Shown: positions 9,465-17,691 of the stretch, piece by piece
Layout: every line of letters starts with the position of its first letter
Position numbering within the stretch: the first letter of the stretch is position 1
Source of the DNA: Methylomonas sp. EFPC3
GTDB lineage: Bacteria > Pseudomonadota > Gammaproteobacteria > Methylococcales > Methylomonadaceae
Reading direction: 5' to 3'
DNA length: 64,000 nucleotides
Assembly: GCF_029643245.1 (NCBI RefSeq)
Contig: NZ_CP116398.1
Span: 1,364,001 to 1,428,000, forward strand
Notes under the pieces: generated by a model
The model's database searches: none
Told to the model about the DNA's origin: nothing
The model's input: only the letters and a program-made list of their open reading frames with translations
Position numbers and translations under genes: made by a program

Positions 9465-9896
9465 ATGAAAAATACCTTACAAGATGGTGTTACTCTAATC
9501 GAATTGATGGTGACGGTGGGAATCGTCGGAATTCTTGCCGCTATCGCAATTCCATCGTACTCGGAGTACGTTCACAGAGGTAACCGAACCGAAGCCAAAG
9601 CTATTCTTTTGGAAACCGCCCAGTTTCTGGAAAGAAACTTCACTGAAAATAATAAGTACGATAAAAACTCTTCGGGAACTAACGTCGTTTTGCCGTTTAG
9701 CACGTCTCCCAAAACCGGTACCGCTTTATACAATATCAGTGCCTCGTTAAGTACGACAACTTATACGATCACTGCTACTCCGGTTGCCGGGGGAAGCATG
9801 AGCGACGACAAATGCGGGTCTCTGTCCATCGACCAACTTGGGCAAAAGACAGTCGCTTCGGCAACATTAGACGCGAATAGTTGCTGGAAAAAATAG
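9465..9896 (+). CDS. pilE: Type IV pilin-like protein PilE
   Basis: 143 aa. A very short leader (MKNTLQDG) is followed by VTLIELMVTVGIVGILAAIAIPSYSEYV, a textbook type IV pilin N-terminus with Glu5. The rest matches the PilE minor-pilin type: a central ETAQFLERNFTENNKYD helix and C-terminal pairing cysteines (KCGSL...NSCWKK) forming the D-loop. It lies 9 bp after pilY1 and closes the operon. In this gene order (fimT-pilV-W-X-Y1-E) the last gene is the minor pilin PilE rather than the major subunit PilA, but sequence alone does not rule out a major pilin. Confidence 0.87.
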   Translation: MKNTLQDGVTLIELMVTVGIVGILAAIAIPSYSEYVHRGNRTEAKAILLETAQFLERNFTENNKYDKNSSGTNVVLPFSTSPKTGTALYNISASLSTTTYTITATPVAGGSMSDDKCGSLSIDQLGQKTVASATLDANSCWKK

Positions 9897-9935
9897 CAAG
9901 GCCGGCACCAATTTAATGTTTTTTGCGCAAATAAG

Positions 9936-10958
9936 TCAGTAAATCAACATCGCATCGCCGTAACTGAAAAAACGGTAACGTTGGTCTATGGCATGGCGGT
10001 AGGCGGCCATTACCGCGTCGTAACCGGCAAACGCGGAAACCAACATGAGTAATGTCGACTCCGGCAAATGAAAGTTGGTGAATAACGCGTCGATCGATTT
10101 AAAACGGTAACCTGGCGTAATAAACAAATCGGTATCGCCGACTCCCGCCGCCAGCTGACCGCCAGCTGACGCCGACTCCAACGCCCTGACCGCAGTCGTC
10201 CCTATCGCGACCACCCGCCCTCCCCGCAACCGCGCAGCTTCGACTGCAGCGACAACGTTTTGCGACACGCTGTAAAACTCTTTATGCATGGTGTGCTGGC
10301 TCAGGTCTTCCACTCGCACCGGCCTGAAGGTGCCGCTACCGACATGTAAGGTCACAAACGCCCGTTTCACCCCTTTGCGGTCCAGCCTATCCAACATCGC
10401 CTGGTCGAAATGCAGACCGGCGGTCGGCGCCGCGACGGCGCCGGCCTGCTCCGCGAATACGGTCTGATAGCGTTCCAGATCGCTATTTTCATCATCGCGA
10501 TTGATATACGGCGGCAGCGGAATATGTCCAACTTCGTCCAACAACGCCAGGACACCATCAGCCCCAGAAAAACGTAGACGGAATAAATCCGCCTCCCGCT
10601 CGACGACTTCCAAACAAGAGCCGTTTTCCAACTGAATCCTGGCGCCCGGCTTCGGCGACTTGCTGGCTCTGATATGAGCCAAAGCCTGCTGCTGGCTTTC
10701 GATGCGTTCGATCAAAATCTCGACCTTACCGCCGCTGGCTTTACGACCGAAAATACGGGCTGGAATCACTTTAGTATCATTGAATACTAATAAATCATCA
10801 GGCGACAACAAGTCGACCAAATCGGTAAACTGGCGGTCAAACACTACACTGCTTGATTTATCCAGGTGTAACAGGCGGCTGGCGCTACGCTGCGGTAAGG
10901 GGTATTGGGCAATTAACTCTTCCGGCAAGCGGTAATTAAAGTCGCTCTTTTTCATCAT
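9936..10958 (-). CDS. queA: tRNA preQ1-34 S-adenosylmethionine ribosyltransferase-isomerase QueA
   Basis: 340 aa, the usual QueA length. It starts M(M)[18 protein letters not shown]; the repeated Met makes 10955 an equal start. Family motifs include [36 protein letters not shown] and the C-terminal [18 protein letters not shown]. The enzyme transfers the ribose of SAM to preQ1 in tRNA to make epoxyqueuosine. It lies downstream of the sdh operon on the same strand behind a terminator-like hairpin and converges with pilE. No tgt follows. Confidence 0.95.
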   Translation of the reverse strand: MMKKSDFNYRLPEELIAQYPLPQRSASRLLHLDKSSSVVFDRQFTDLVDLLSPDDLLVFNDTKVIPARIFGRKASGGKVEILIERIESQQQALAHIRASKSPKPGARIQLENGSCLEVVEREADLFRLRFSGADGVLALLDEVGHIPLPPYINRDDENSDLERYQTVFAEQAGAVAAPTAGLHFDQAMLDRLDRKGVKRAFVTLHVGSGTFRPVRVEDLSQHTMHKEFYSVSQNVVAAVEAARLRGGRVVAIGTTAVRALESASAGGQLAAGVGDTDLFITPGYRFKSIDALFTNFHLPESTLLMLVSAFAGYDAVMAAYRHAIDQRYRFFSYGDAMLIY

Positions 10959-10966
10959 AAGATTGG

Positions 10967-10997
10967 GTAAAAATAAGGCGTCCGGTGGCTACCGGAC
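10967..10997 (-). terminator. Probable terminator after the gltA-sdh-sdhE operon
   Basis: On the minus strand GTCCGGT pairs with ACCGGAC around a 4-nt loop (10980-10997), and GCCTTATTTTTA follows. It lies between the sdhE stop (11028) and the queA start (10958). The T-run is imperfect, so readthrough into queA is possible. Confidence 0.55.
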
Positions 10998-11027
10998 CGA
11001 GAATAGATGGGCAAACAAAAAACCGGC

Positions 11028-11315
11028 TTAATTCGATATGTCGTCGGGGGTAGCGGACGATTCGTCCGTTTGCTGTATGGCAGGTAGTGAGCGGATGGCA
11101 ATAACCAGCTCTGCCAAACTAGGGTCTGCCGGTAACCGGTCGGTCATCAAATAGGGCATCAGTTCGACGTCTTCCATATCCAATACGCGTAGAAAGGCAT
11201 GTTGCCGTTCTGGGGGGGCGGACAAATACGCGTGTTCTAAATAGCGGAGCAATAATAAATCCAGTTCCAAGGTGCCGCGCCGGCAACGCCAGCGCAGTTT
11301 ATTCAATTCGCTCAC
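11028..11315 (-). CDS. sdhE: Succinate dehydrogenase flavinylation factor SdhE
   Basis: 95 aa from a GTG that overlaps the sdhB stop (GTGA). A DUF339/SdhE core is visible: [18 protein letters not shown], where the usual RG(x)xE motif appears as RRGTLELD, then [10 protein letters not shown] and [13 protein letters not shown] (family: LLE..D.DL..W). In the family SdhE binds SdhA and promotes covalent FAD attachment. Its place directly behind sdhB supports this. The frame stays open upstream inside sdhB, but those residues do not look like the family, so the overlapping GTG decides the start. Confidence 0.88.
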   Translation of the reverse strand: MSELNKLRWRCRRGTLELDLLLLRYLEHAYLSAPPERQHAFLRVLDMEDVELMPYLMTDRLPADPSLAELVIAIRSLPAIQQTDESSATPDDISN

Positions 11316-12094
11316 AAGTGGTCGCGTTCTACCAACCGCTTCTTGATTTCGGCGATGGCCTTGGCCGGATTCAGACCTTTCGGACAAGTGTCGGTACAAT
11401 TCATGATGGTATGGCAGCGGTACAGCTTGAACGATTCGTCCAATTCGTCCAGGCGTTCCTTATCGTTGTCGTCGCGGCTATCCGCCAACCAGCGGTAGGC
11501 TTGCAACAAAATCGCCGGCCCTAGGTACTTATCGCTGTTCCACCAATAACTCGGGCAACTGGTCGAACAGCAGGCGCACAGCACGCATTCGTAGAGACCG
11601 TCCAATTTAGCCCGATCTTCCCGACTTTGCAGCCGTTCGCTATCGGCCGGCGCTTCAGCTGAAGCCGTCAGCCAAGGTTTGATCGATGCATACTGTTCGA
11701 AAAAATGGCTCATGTCGGCCACCAAATCCTTGATTACCGACATATGCGGCAGCGGGAATATCTTGATGGTGCCTTGGTAATCGCTGATGGCTTTGGTGCA
11801 GGCCAAGGTGTTTTTGCCGTTGATGTTCATTGCGCACGAACCGCAGACCCCTTCTCGACAGGAGCGGCGAAAGGTCAAGCTGCTATCGATTTCGTTCTTG
11901 ATCTTCAAAATCGCATCCAGCACCATCGGGCCGCAGTGATCCATATCGATCTCGTAACTATCGATCCGCGGATTCTCGCCGGAATCCGGGTCCCAGCGGT
12001 AGACTTGAACCAGACGGATATTCGTGGCCCCGTCAGCTTTGTACAGCTTGCCTTTTTTGACGACGGAGTTTCTGGGTAAAGTAAATTCAACCAT
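11312..12094 (-). CDS. sdhB: Succinate dehydrogenase iron-sulfur subunit
   Basis: 260 aa. The N-terminal [2Fe-2S] ferredoxin domain has [21 protein letters not shown]. The C-terminal alpha-helical domain has [16 protein letters not shown] and [21 protein letters not shown] for the [4Fe-4S] and [3Fe-4S] clusters. It passes electrons from SdhA FAD to quinone. The start ATG shares one base with the sdhA stop (TAATG), and the stop overlaps the sdhE GTG, so translation is tightly coupled. Confidence 0.97.
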   Translation of the reverse strand: MVEFTLPRNSVVKKGKLYKADGATNIRLVQVYRWDPDSGENPRIDSYEIDMDHCGPMVLDAILKIKNEIDSSLTFRRSCREGVCGSCAMNINGKNTLACTKAISDYQGTIKIFPLPHMSVIKDLVADMSHFFEQYASIKPWLTASAEAPADSERLQSREDRAKLDGLYECVLCACCSTSCPSYWWNSDKYLGPAILLQAYRWLADSRDDNDKERLDELDESFKLYRCHTIMNCTDTCPKGLNPAKAIAEIKKRLVERDHL

Positions 12095-13878
12095 TAGTAG
12101 ACCCTCTCTTTCGGCGCCACGACTTCCACTTCGTCAGTCAGCGTATATAAATGGACAGGACGATAATCGATAGTTACTTGATTATCCTGGCGCCAAGTCA
12201 ATGTGTGTTTCAGCCAGTTTTTGTCGTCACGCTGCGGAAAATCCTCGCGGGCGTGGCCGCCGCGGCTTTCTTGCCGGTTGGCGGCGGCGGCAATCGTGAC
12301 TTGGGCTTGACCCAACAGATTATCCAACTCCAGGGTTTCCACCAAATCGGTATTCCAGATCAACGATTTATCGCCGACTTTGACATCACCGAACGATGCG
12401 GCAATCTCTCCGATGCGTTCCACGCCTTCCCGTAAAGTCTCGGCGGTACGGAATACCGCCGCCTTGGCCTGCATCGTGGTTTGCATGTCCAAGCGAATCT
12501 CCGCGGTCTTTCTGCTGCCGTTGGCATGGCGGATAACGTCGAACCGCGACAAGGCTTTGTCGCAGGCGTCTTTTATCAAAGGTTTATGCGGCATGCCCGG
12601 CTTGATCAATTCGGTGGCACGAATCGCGGCGGCGCGGCCGAATACGACCAAGTCCAGCAAAGAATTGGACCCCAACCGGTTGGCGCCGTGAACCGAGACG
12701 CAAGCCGTTTCCCCGATCGCCATCAGGCCCGGCACCACACGATCGGGGTCGCCGTCCTTCAAGGTCACGACTTCGGCTTTGTAGTTAGTCGGAATGCCGC
12801 CCATGTTGTAATGCACGGTCGGAATCACCGGAATCGGTTGTTTAGTGACGTCGACGCCGGCAAAGATGCGCGCGGTTTCAGCGATACCGGGCAGGCGTTC
12901 GTGAATGATGGCCGGATCGAGGTGTTCCAGATGCAGCAACGCGTGGTCTTTTTTCGGACCGACGCCGCGGCCGGCGTTGACTTCCATCGTGATCGCTCGG
13001 CTGACCACATCGCGCGACGCCAAGTCTTTCGCGTTGGGCGCGTAATTGGGCATGAACCGTTCGCCTTCGGAATTGGTCAGATAGCCGCCCTCGCCTCTCG
13101 CGCCTTCGGTGATCAGACAACCGGAGCCGTAAATACCGGTCGGATGGAACTGGACGAACTCCATGTCCTGTAGCGGCAAACCGGCCCGCAGGACCATGCC
13201 GTTACCGTCGCCGGTCACCGTGTGCGCCGAAGTACATGAGAAAAACGCCCGGCCGTAACCGCCGGTCGCCAGCACGGTTTGATGGCCGCGAAACAGATGA
13301 ATCGAACCGTCATCCAGACACCACGCCAGCACGCCGCGGCATTCGCCGTCTTCCATGATCAAATCCAGCGCGATGTATTCGACGAAAAACTCGGCGTTGT
13401 GCTTTAAAGCTTGTTGATACAGCGTATGCAGAATCGCATGGCCGGTAACGTCGGCCGCCGCGCAAGTGCGTTGCGCCTGCGCCTTACCGTAATGGGTGGA
13501 CATGCCGCCGAACGCGCGCTGGTAAATTTTGCCTTCCGCGGTCCGCGAAAACGGTACGCCATAGTGCTCCAGCTCGATGATGGCCGGAATTGCCTCGCGG
13601 CACATGTATTCGATGGCGTCCTGGTCACCCAGCCAATCCGAACCTTTGACTGTGTCGTACATATGGAACCGCCAGTCGTCTTCACCCATGTTGCCCAATG
13701 CCGCACTGATACCGCCCTGCGCCGCCACCGTATGACTGCGGGTCGGAAACACCTTGCTGATACAAGCGGTTTTCAGCCCTTTCTCCACCATGCCGAAAGT
13801 CGCTCGCAAGCCGGCACCGCCGGCGCCAACCACCACCACATCGTGCTGGTGTTCAATGATGTTATATGCTGAGGCCAT
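12094..13878 (-). CDS. sdhA: Succinate dehydrogenase flavoprotein subunit
   Basis: 594 aa. The FAD-binding GxGxxG is in [13 protein letters not shown]. His49 in [11 protein letters not shown] is the covalent FAD attachment residue. Further family motifs are [25 protein letters not shown] and the active-site segment [15 protein letters not shown]; the C-terminus ends [23 protein letters not shown]. It oxidises succinate to fumarate at the cytoplasmic face of the inner membrane as part of complex II. It sits in the order sdhC-D-A-B-E. Confidence 0.97.
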   Translation of the reverse strand: MASAYNIIEHQHDVVVVGAGGAGLRATFGMVEKGLKTACISKVFPTRSHTVAAQGGISAALGNMGEDDWRFHMYDTVKGSDWLGDQDAIEYMCREAIPAIIELEHYGVPFSRTAEGKIYQRAFGGMSTHYGKAQAQRTCAAADVTGHAILHTLYQQALKHNAEFFVEYIALDLIMEDGECRGVLAWCLDDGSIHLFRGHQTVLATGGYGRAFFSCTSAHTVTGDGNGMVLRAGLPLQDMEFVQFHPTGIYGSGCLITEGARGEGGYLTNSEGERFMPNYAPNAKDLASRDVVSRAITMEVNAGRGVGPKKDHALLHLEHLDPAIIHERLPGIAETARIFAGVDVTKQPIPVIPTVHYNMGGIPTNYKAEVVTLKDGDPDRVVPGLMAIGETACVSVHGANRLGSNSLLDLVVFGRAAAIRATELIKPGMPHKPLIKDACDKALSRFDVIRHANGSRKTAEIRLDMQTTMQAKAAVFRTAETLREGVERIGEIAASFGDVKVGDKSLIWNTDLVETLELDNLLGQAQVTIAAAANRQESRGGHAREDFPQRDDKNWLKHTLTWRQDNQVTIDYRPVHLYTLTDEVEVVAPKERVY

Positions 13879-13881
13879 GAT

Positions 13882-14262
13882 TTACCTTGCCAGAAGAATG
13901 ATGACGATCGCCACTAACGCTGCGACGCCCAAAACCAAAAAAGTCAGATTGGTAGCCCGAATCGCCAAATGCCTTACCGGAATCGTCGATACGTAGTCCT
14001 CGATCACCACCTGTACCCCCAAAGCGGCGTGGTAAACCACCGCAACTGTCCAAGCGATGATAGCCAGCGTATTAAGCGGCGACGACAACCATGTCACCGT
14101 ATCGGCGTATGGCGCATTCAAGGCCTTGTGCAACAGTATCAACAACCAAATCGATAGAGGCACCAAAGCAACTGCAGTCACCCGCTGGTACCAAAAGTGG
14201 CCCGATCCGCTGTGCACCGAGAAAAAATCGGCGGCTTTTTCCACGCAGGCTTTGTAATCCAT
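13882..14262 (-). CDS. sdhD: Succinate dehydrogenase membrane anchor subunit D
   Basis: 126 aa with three predicted transmembrane helices (about WYQRVTAVALVPLSIWLLILL, LNTLAIIAWTVAVVYHAALG and LTFLVLGVAALVAIVIILL). The His in VVYHAALGVQVVIEDYV matches the haem b ligand region of SdhD. I chose the ATG at 14262 over the one at 14268 because the GGAGG at 14269-14274 would lie directly against the latter. It anchors SdhAB in the membrane and forms the quinone site with SdhC. Confidence 0.92.
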   Translation of the reverse strand: MDYKACVEKAADFFSVHSGSGHFWYQRVTAVALVPLSIWLLILLHKALNAPYADTVTWLSSPLNTLAIIAWTVAVVYHAALGVQVVIEDYVSTIPVRHLAIRATNLTFLVLGVAALVAIVIILLAR

Positions 14263-14277
14263 AACCATCCTCCCTAA

Positions 14278-14649
14278 TCAGGAAACGATAAACGTTAATA
14301 GCGTCAACGACGCCGAACACGCCAGTTCGTAAATTGCAAATTTATCCAGCGTCGCCCGCTCGAAGGTCTTACCGACATCCCAGATCAAATGCCGGATACC
14401 ATGGACCAGATGAAAAAATAGCGCGTAAATAAAGCCCCAATACACCAGTTTGAATAACCAATACGCCATAAACGCCTGCATCGCCAGATAGGCGCTTTCG
14501 CCGGCGGCAATGGCAAACAGCACGTACACGAACAACACCAGGCCCATCGACAAAAACACGCCGGTCATCCGGTGGGTGATGGATACCAATCCGGTCAGCG
14601 GTAAGCGGTACACCTGCAAATGGGGGGAAAGCGGTCGATTGGCAGACAT
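14278..14649 (-). CDS. sdhC: Succinate dehydrogenase cytochrome b556 subunit
   Basis: 123 aa. The SdhC signature RPLSPHLQVYRLPLTGLVSITHRMTGVFL is followed by helices around LVLFVYVLFAIA and a second signature FHLVHGIRHLIWDVG, with the haem-ligand His. Three membrane segments are visible. It pairs with SdhD to hold haem b and the ubiquinone site. The gene is preceded on the same strand by a small DUF1674 gene and gltA. Confidence 0.95.
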   Translation of the reverse strand: MSANRPLSPHLQVYRLPLTGLVSITHRMTGVFLSMGLVLFVYVLFAIAAGESAYLAMQAFMAYWLFKLVYWGFIYALFFHLVHGIRHLIWDVGKTFERATLDKFAIYELACSASLTLLTFIVS

Positions 14650-14685
14650 AAATGACCCTATGTTGAGTTTGAAGTAATTGCGGCG

Positions 14686-14859
14686 TCAAAAATCGACGCA
14701 TCGTCCCTTGCGCTCCCAATCGCCGAAGCGAGTGGGTTCCGGTCCTTTCGGACCGTTGAACTCTTCCGGCTTGGCCGGGGTTGGTTCGGCTGAAGCCGGC
14801 TTTAATGCCGCCGTCTCCTCAGCAGTCACTTTTTCGTCGCTAACGTTCGATGGTGTCAT
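14686..14859 (-). CDS. Small DUF1674 protein, SDHAF4-like succinate dehydrogenase assembly factor
   Basis: 57 aa: [15 protein letters not shown]..., a Pro/Ala-rich low-complexity middle, and a conserved C-terminus [19 protein letters not shown]. That tail is the DUF1674 signature shared with mitochondrial SDHAF4, which binds flavinylated SDHA and protects the assembly intermediate. The ATG overlaps the gltA stop (ATGA), and sdhC follows 36 bp later, so it lies inside the gltA-sdh operon. Together with sdhE the operon therefore encodes two candidate assembly factors. The function is by homology; context makes it persuasive. It is short and easily missed. Confidence 0.87.
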   Translation of the reverse strand: MTPSNVSDEKVTAEETAALKPASAEPTPAKPEEFNGPKGPEPTRFGDWERKGRCVDF

Positions 14860-16184
14860 ATCGATTTGACAATAGGCTGGCGATCGACAATTGCCACAAA
14901 ATCCCGGCGCGGCGGCCCCACGTAAAGCTGCCGTGGCCGGCTAATCGGTGTAGCGGTTTCTTCCATCATTTCCAGCCAGTGCGCGACCCATCCCGCGGTC
15001 CTGGCGATAGCGAACATCACGGTAAACATATCCACCGGAATATGCAGTGCCTTGTAGATGATGCCGGAATAAAAATCGACGTTGGGATAGAGTTTTTTCT
15101 CGATGAAGTAATCGTCTTTCAGGGCAAATTCTTCCAAAGCCAACGCCAATTCGAATAGTGGGTCGTTGGTATGGGTGCGCTCTAAGACCTCGTAGCAGGT
15201 TTTGCGAATGATGGTCGCCCGCGGATCGAAGTTTTTGTACACCCGATGACCAAACCCCATCAGGCGGAATGGATCGTTCGGGTCTTTGGCCTTGGCAATG
15301 TAGTTCGGTACGTTTTCGACACTGCCGATCTGCGCCAGCATGTTCAACACCGCCTCGTTGGCGCCGCCGTGCGCCGGTCCCCACAAAGCGGCAATCCCGG
15401 CCGCGACGCAGGCATAAGGATTGGCGCCGGTGCTGCCGGCCATCCTTACCGTCGAGGTACTGGCGTTTTGCTCGTGGTCGGCATGCAGAATGAACAGCAG
15501 GTTCAATGCCTTGACCAGATTGGGATCGATGTAGTGGTTCTGGTCGATGTAGTTCTGCGAAGAGCGCGAAAACATCATATTCAGAAAGTTTTCGCAGTAG
15601 CTCAAATCCATGCGCGGATAGACGAAGGGCCGACCGACCGAGTGCCGGTAAGACGCGGCAGCGATAGTCGGCATCTTGCCCAGCAGCCTTGCCGCGCAGA
15701 TGCGCCGGCTGTCAGGATCCTTGATATTCAAATCGCTATGGTAGAACGCCGACAAGGAACCGACCACTCCAACCAGCATTGCCATCGGATGGGCGTCGTA
15801 ATGAAAACCGTCGAAGAATTTGCGCAGCGATTCGTGGATAGTGGCGCGGTCGCTGATTTCCTCGTTGAAGTCGCGCAACTGGGTCTGATCCGGCAACTCG
15901 CCATTCATCAGCAAGTAAGCCACTTCGGTGAATTCGCAGTTCTCGGCCAACTGCTCTATCGGATAACCGCGGTACAACAAGATACCCTTGTCGCCGTCGA
16001 TATAGGTAATTTTGCTTTTACAGCTGGCGGTCGCGATAAAGCCCGGATCGTAAGTGAAACAACCCAAATCCTTGTTCAAGGAGCGCATATCCGCAGTATC
16101 TGCACCTAAAGACCCCTTCAACAACGGATATTCCACTTCTTTCCCGGTGGCATTATGCCTAACCGTTAAAGTCTCGTTTGACAT
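14856..16184 (-). CDS. gltA: Citrate synthase (type II, hexameric-type)
   Basis: 442 aa. Family motifs are [63 protein letters not shown] and [18 protein letters not shown]. His in HADHEQ, His in GPAHGG and Asp in DFYSGI match the catalytic triad. It condenses oxaloacetate and acetyl-CoA. The start ATG at 16184 has GAGGAAACC upstream. It is the first gene of the gltA-DUF1674-sdhCDAB-sdhE operon. Complete linkage of citrate synthase and complex II suggests coordinated TCA expression. Confidence 0.96.
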   Translation of the reverse strand: MSNETLTVRHNATGKEVEYPLLKGSLGADTADMRSLNKDLGCFTYDPGFIATASCKSKITYIDGDKGILLYRGYPIEQLAENCEFTEVAYLLMNGELPDQTQLRDFNEEISDRATIHESLRKFFDGFHYDAHPMAMLVGVVGSLSAFYHSDLNIKDPDSRRICAARLLGKMPTIAAASYRHSVGRPFVYPRMDLSYCENFLNMMFSRSSQNYIDQNHYIDPNLVKALNLLFILHADHEQNASTSTVRMAGSTGANPYACVAAGIAALWGPAHGGANEAVLNMLAQIGSVENVPNYIAKAKDPNDPFRLMGFGHRVYKNFDPRATIIRKTCYEVLERTHTNDPLFELALALEEFALKDDYFIEKKLYPNVDFYSGIIYKALHIPVDMFTVMFAIARTAGWVAHWLEMMEETATPISRPRQLYVGPPRRDFVAIVDRQPIVKSI

Positions 16185-16365
16185 GGTTTCCTCAGTATTC
16201 TGTTAGCAGAAGCTTAGCAGGCAGACCGATTATCACACAGCATGATTGATCGACCAACCCTAAATCCGCAGCTCGGCTCGGAAGGATGGGCCGGTATGGC
16301 TGGCTAGCCGCGTCGAAGTCCGGTATTCGCTACCAGCCGGCGAATTGGCGCTTTGAGGGCGTCGG

Positions 16366-17547
16366 TTAAACGTACTGTCCGGCGCACCAGCCCGACGCCC
16401 AAGCCCATTGAAAGTTGTAGCCGCCCAGCCATCCGGTCACGTCCACCACCTCGCCAATGAAATATAAACCCGGTACCTGCAAACACTGCATGGTCTTTGA
16501 CGAAAGGCTGTCGCAATCGACTCCACCTACTGTAACCTCTGCGGTTCGGTAGCCTTCGCTGCCGTTTGGTTTGACGGTCCAGGTGTGGAGGCGTGCAGCC
16601 ACCGCATCTATTTGCTTGTCGGAGCAATTTGCCGCCGCAGCCAGCAGGTAATTGTCGTCGAGCAAGGCTTGCAATAGCCGTTTGGGCAGATACTCTGCGA
16701 GTAAATTTTGCAATTTGGTATTGTTGCCATTACTACGCGCGGCTTTCAAGCGTTCGACCAGATCGAATTCGGGCAGCAAATCGATCGATAAGGTCTCGCC
16801 GGGGCGCCAATAAGACGAGATTTGTAAAATCGCCGGGCCGCTCAAACCTCTATGGGTAAACAGCAGGTTTTCTCGAAAAGTCCGCTCGCCGCAACTAGCC
16901 CGACAAGCCACGGCAATTCCGGATAGCGGCGCAAGGCGCCGACCATCGTCATCCTGCCAAGTCAACGGCACCAGGCCGGCCCGAGTTGGCCAAACCTTGA
17001 TGCCAAATTGCTCGGCGACCCGATAGCCGAACGGCGTGGCGCCCATCTTCGGAATTGACAAACCGCCGCTAGCGATCACCAGGCTGTCCGAGCGGCGCTC
17101 GCCGAGGCTGGTGTCTAAGACGAAGCCGCCGTTTTCTGTCTGTTGCAACTTATCGATCCGGCAATTCAACTCGATGACCACGCCATATTGCCGACATTCC
17201 GCCAGCAACGCATTCAGAATATCCTTGGCGCTGTCGTCGCAGAACAATTGGCCGTGCAAACGCTCGTGGTAGGGTATTCGATGCCGGTGAACGAAATCGA
17301 TGAAATCCCATTGCGTGAAGCGGCTTAACGCCGATTTGCAAAAATGCGGATTGTGCGAAATGTAATTTGCCGCCTCCACCGTGTAATTGGTGAAATTGCA
17401 GCGACCTCCGCCCGACATCAATATTTTCTTGCCCGCCCGGTTAGCATGATCCAGCACCCGGACTTTACGGCCGCGTTTGCCGGCCTCGATGGCGCACATT
17501 AACCCGGATGCACCAGCGCCAATAATAATCACGTTCGAATTATCCAT
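16366..17547 (-). CDS. HI0933/YhiN-type NAD(P)/FAD-dependent oxidoreductase
   Basis: 393 aa from the ATG at 17547, which begins MDNSNVIIIGAGASGLMCAIEAGKRG with the dinucleotide-binding GxGxxG. The family-specific AGKKILMSGGGRCNFTN follows. SLVIASGGLSIPKMGATPFGYRVAEQFG is in the middle, and the C-terminus has GLYFIGEVVDVTGWLGGYNFQWAWASGWCAG. The upstream open extension to 17607 adds unlike residues. Members of this family (also called BaiN/RdsA-like) are flavoproteins whose substrate is mostly unknown, so I assign no reaction. It stands alone between gltA and the divergent ppdK. Confidence 0.9.
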   Translation of the reverse strand: MDNSNVIIIGAGASGLMCAIEAGKRGRKVRVLDHANRAGKKILMSGGGRCNFTNYTVEAANYISHNPHFCKSALSRFTQWDFIDFVHRHRIPYHERLHGQLFCDDSAKDILNALLAECRQYGVVIELNCRIDKLQQTENGGFVLDTSLGERRSDSLVIASGGLSIPKMGATPFGYRVAEQFGIKVWPTRAGLVPLTWQDDDGRRLAPLSGIAVACRASCGERTFRENLLFTHRGLSGPAILQISSYWRPGETLSIDLLPEFDLVERLKAARSNGNNTKLQNLLAEYLPKRLLQALLDDNYLLAAAANCSDKQIDAVAARLHTWTVKPNGSEGYRTAEVTVGGVDCDSLSSKTMQCLQVPGLYFIGEVVDVTGWLGGYNFQWAWASGWCAGQYV

Positions 17548-17691
17548 TCCGAGCAACTTGTAATAGCCTAAAAAAATCGGTAAAAAGTGAGGGTATTCTA
17601 ACCGCATTTCTCCGCAGGCCGCGGCGCTGCTCCCGGCAACGCTCCGTCGGCTTGCGAGCCCTCAATTCTCACCACTTCGACAAGAGCGACA

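Noticed and set aside
12481-13173. Open frame antisense to sdhA
   Set aside because: Inside the verified sdhA gene; composition is that of a shadow frame.
15246-16109. Open frame antisense to gltA
   Set aside because: Inside citrate synthase; no homology pattern.
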